From: Planctomycetales bacterium
GTDB lineage: Bacteria; 4484-113; JAFGCY01
Direction of reading: 5' to 3'
Length of the DNA: 8,354 bases
Assembly: GCA_024645305.1 (NCBI GenBank)
Contig: JAHEFU010000120.1
Coordinates: 1 to 8,354 of the forward strand
In this document: piece by piece, positions 6,955 to 8,354 of the stretch
Position numbering within the stretch: position 1 is the first letter of the stretch
Layout of the letters: each line of letters starts with the position of its first letter
Notes under the pieces: generated by a model
Told to the model about the DNA's origin: nothing
Seen by the model: only the letters and a program-made list of their open reading frames with translations
Databases searched by the model: none
Program-made: the position numbers and the translations under genes

Positions 6955-7072
6955 GCTCTAGAGACTAGGTATTAGGGCTGGTGTGACGCTTCGCGTCACC
7001 ATGAATTCTCATGGTCGCGCAAGGTGCGACACATCCCCTGGCGCCTAATACCTAGCACCTAGAACCTGTTCC
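6951..7072. repeat. Palindromic heptad-repeat element between aceF and lpdA
   Basis: The left arm is built of 7-bp units beginning CTAG at 6951, 6958 and 6965 and TTAG at 6972. The right arm mirrors it with CTAA at 7045, CTAG at 7052 and 7059, and a decayed CTGT at 7066. CTAGGTATTAGG (6965-6976) and CCTAATACCTAG (7044-7055) are exact reverse complements. Extended outward to 6952-7068, the arms match at 20 of 25 positions. The core holds further dyads. There is no coding potential. It resembles REP/BIME or MITE-like non-coding repeats, but only one copy is in view, so mobility is inference. In RNA it would form a long stem between two operon genes and could act on lpdA expression or mRNA decay. 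Confidence 0.75.
6983..7030 (+). other. Nested hairpin core of the palindromic element
   Basis: Three dyads lie end to end inside the terminal stem. GTGACGC/GCGTCAC has triloop TTC (6983-6999). ACCATGA/TCATGGT has loop ATTC (6998-7015). GTCGCGC/GTGCGAC has triloop AAG and one G-U pair (7014-7030). Neighbouring stems share two bases, so they compete at their feet. The first and third also pair partly with each other, allowing either a branched cruciform or one long imperfect hairpin. Confidence 0.6.
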
Positions 7073-7117
7073 GAAATGGCAAGATACTGTGACTCTCAAA
7101 ATGTGGATTGAAAGCTG

Positions 7118-8354
7118 ATGTCTGTCAAACAATGTGACCTGCTTGTGATCGGTGCCGGGCCCGGTGGTTACACCGCGGCCTTCCGCGCCAGCGACCTCGG
7201 TGTGAACACCATCATGGTGGATGAGAATGACGTGCCCGGCGGGGTCTGCCTGCGCGTGGGCTGCATCCCGTCCAAGGCCTACCTGCATATCGCCGCGCAT
7301 ATCGAGGAGGCAGCGGCGCTTGAAAGCCACGGCGTGAGCTACGGCAGCCCGCAGATTGACAAGCTCAAGCTGCGCCAGTTCAAGGACAGCGTGGTTTCGC
7401 GCCTGACCGGCGGGCTGAAGGGCATGGCCAGGCAGCGCGGCTGCGAATTCATTTCAGACTACGCCGAGTTCGCCTCGCCTAATTCCGTGACACTGAAGAA
7501 AAGTGGCGACACGATTGAATTCAAGCACTGCATCATCGCCGCCGGCAGTCGCATCCTGCGCCTGCCCTTCCTCGAAATCGGCAGCGACAGGGTGCTGGAC
7601 AGCACCACGGCTCTGGAGATCGAGGAGATCCCGGACAGCCTGCTGGTGATCGGTGGTGGCTACATCGGGCTCGAGCTGGGCAGCGTGTATGCCGCCCTGG
7701 GCAGCAAGGTCAGCGTGGTTGAGCTGCTGCCGCAGATCCTGACAGGTGCCGACCGCGACGCCGTCAAGCCGCTGGAGAAGCGCCTGAATTCGCAGTTCGG
7801 GAAGATCATGCTGTCAACGAAGGTCACCGGCATTGCGGAAACAAAGACTGGCATCAATGTGGAATTCGAAGGTGCCGACGGCAGGTTCTCGGAGGAGTAC
7901 GGCCGCGTGCTGGTGAGCATCGGCAGGAAGAGCAACAGTGACATGATCGGCATCGAAAATGCCGGTGTGGCGGTCGGCGAGGATGGCTTCATTAAGATTG
8001 ACAAGCAGATGCGTACGAATGTGCCGCACGTCTTTGCGATCGGCGACATCGCCGGACAGCCGATGCTGGCGCATAAGGCCAGCCATGAGGGCCGCGTGGC
8101 CGCCGAGGTGATTGCCGGACATCCGGCGCAGTGGGACAAGCGCTGCATCCCCGCCGTGGTGTTCACGGACCCAGAGCTGGCCTGGGCCGGCCTGACTGAG
8201 GAGGAAGCGAAGGAGCGGGGTCTGGACTACGGAGTGGGCAAGTTCCCCTGGGCCGCCAGCGGTAAGGCGATTGCGCTCAACCGCATGGAAGGCCTCACCA
8301 AGATGATCTTTGACAATGCCACGGGACGCATCCTCGGCTGCAGCATCGTCGGCG
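7118..8354 (+). CDS. lpdA: Dihydrolipoamide dehydrogenase (E3), partial (C-terminus off right edge)
   Basis: E3 reoxidises the dihydrolipoyl arm of E2 through FAD and passes electrons to NAD+. The frame is open from ATG 7118 to the window end, 412 residues; about 60 remain by comparison with E. coli Lpd (474). Visible are the N-terminal FAD dinucleotide-binding motif GAGPGG (12-17), the redox disulfide C44/C49 followed by IPSKAYL, the NAD-binding motif GGGYIG (179-184), and the second FAD contact AIGDIAGQPMLAHKA with Asp310, leading into the interface domain (FPWAASGKAIA). The catalytic His-Glu pair lies beyond the edge. There is no N-terminal lipoyl domain. The position after Leu45 in the disulfide motif is Arg46 where Asn is usual. 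The ATG has only a weak GGA 10 nt upstream, but it is the start that fits the family N-terminus. It is separated from aceF by 163 bp holding the palindromic element, so its expression may be uncoupled from aceEF. Confidence 0.96.
   Translation, partial: MSVKQCDLLVIGAGPGGYTAAFRASDLGVNTIMVDENDVPGGVCLRVGCIPSKAYLHIAAHIEEAAALESHGVSYGSPQIDKLKLRQFKDSVVSRLTGGLKGMARQRGCEFISDYAEFASPNSVTLKKSGDTIEFKHCIIAAGSRILRLPFLEIGSDRVLDSTTALEIEEIPDSLLVIGGGYIGLELGSVYAALGSKVSVVELLPQILTGADRDAVKPLEKRLNSQFGKIMLSTKVTGIAETKTGINVEFEGADGRFSEEYGRVLVSIGRKSNSDMIGIENAGVAVGEDGFIKIDKQMRTNVPHVFAIGDIAGQPMLAHKASHEGRVAAEVIAGHPAQWDKRCIPAVVFTDPELAWAGLTEEEAKERGLDYGVGKFPWAASGKAIALNRMEGLTKMIFDNATGRILGCSIVG

Noticed and set aside
6983..6999. 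Intrinsic terminator formed by GTGACGC/GCGTCAC after aceF
   Set aside because: No T run follows the stem, and the sequence continues straight into the next dyad.
7060..7100. A separate promoter for lpdA after the palindromic element
   Set aside because: GATACT (7083-7088) matches the -10 consensus at 4 of 6, but no -35 hexamer stands at a workable distance.

Overview
The window looks like the chromosome of a GC-rich gammaproteobacterium. The basis is a homodimeric-type (AceE) pyruvate dehydrogenase E1, an E3 that reads very close to E. coli Lpd over its whole visible length, and standard bacterial Shine-Dalgarno usage. No genus is recognisable and the taxonomic call is an inference. There is no tRNA, rRNA, CRISPR array, transposase or phage gene.

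Layout. (1) A leftward two-gene unit fills 1-1335. A class II purine nucleoside phosphorylase (1335 down to 502) comes first, followed by a 4-bp ATGA overlap with an unrecognised exported protein that runs off the left edge. (2) An 87-bp divergent promoter region (1336-1422) separates this unit from a rightward thiL-like gene (1423-2553), which has several unusual motif residues and a C-terminal-half insertion. (3) A 382-bp gap (2554-2935) without a credible gene holds a weak thiL terminator candidate, several perfect dyads, an extended -10 promoter candidate and a structured leader. (4) The pyruvate dehydrogenase operon aceE-aceF-lpdA follows, and lpdA is cut by the right edge.

Together, aceE, aceF and lpdA encode the E1, E2 and E3 subunits that convert pyruvate, CoA and NAD+ to acetyl-CoA, CO2 and NADH. 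ThiL makes thiamine diphosphate, the cofactor of E1, so cofactor synthesis sits just upstream of its consumer. The PNP unit belongs to purine salvage and has no obvious link to the rest.

The most unusual signal is not a gene. The 163-bp gap between aceF and lpdA holds a compact palindromic element (about 6951-7072). Its arms are phased 7-bp CTAG-containing units in opposite orientations, with a perfect 12-bp inverted repeat and a nested dyad core. The left arm begins inside the aceF stop codon. It resembles a REP/MITE-like non-coding repeat and would form a strong structure in the aceEF-lpdA transcript. A second point of interest is the aceE leader, with two perfect hairpins between the putative promoter and the ribosome binding site. 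I see no evidence for a wholly new multi-gene system; the genes are mostly housekeeping genes.
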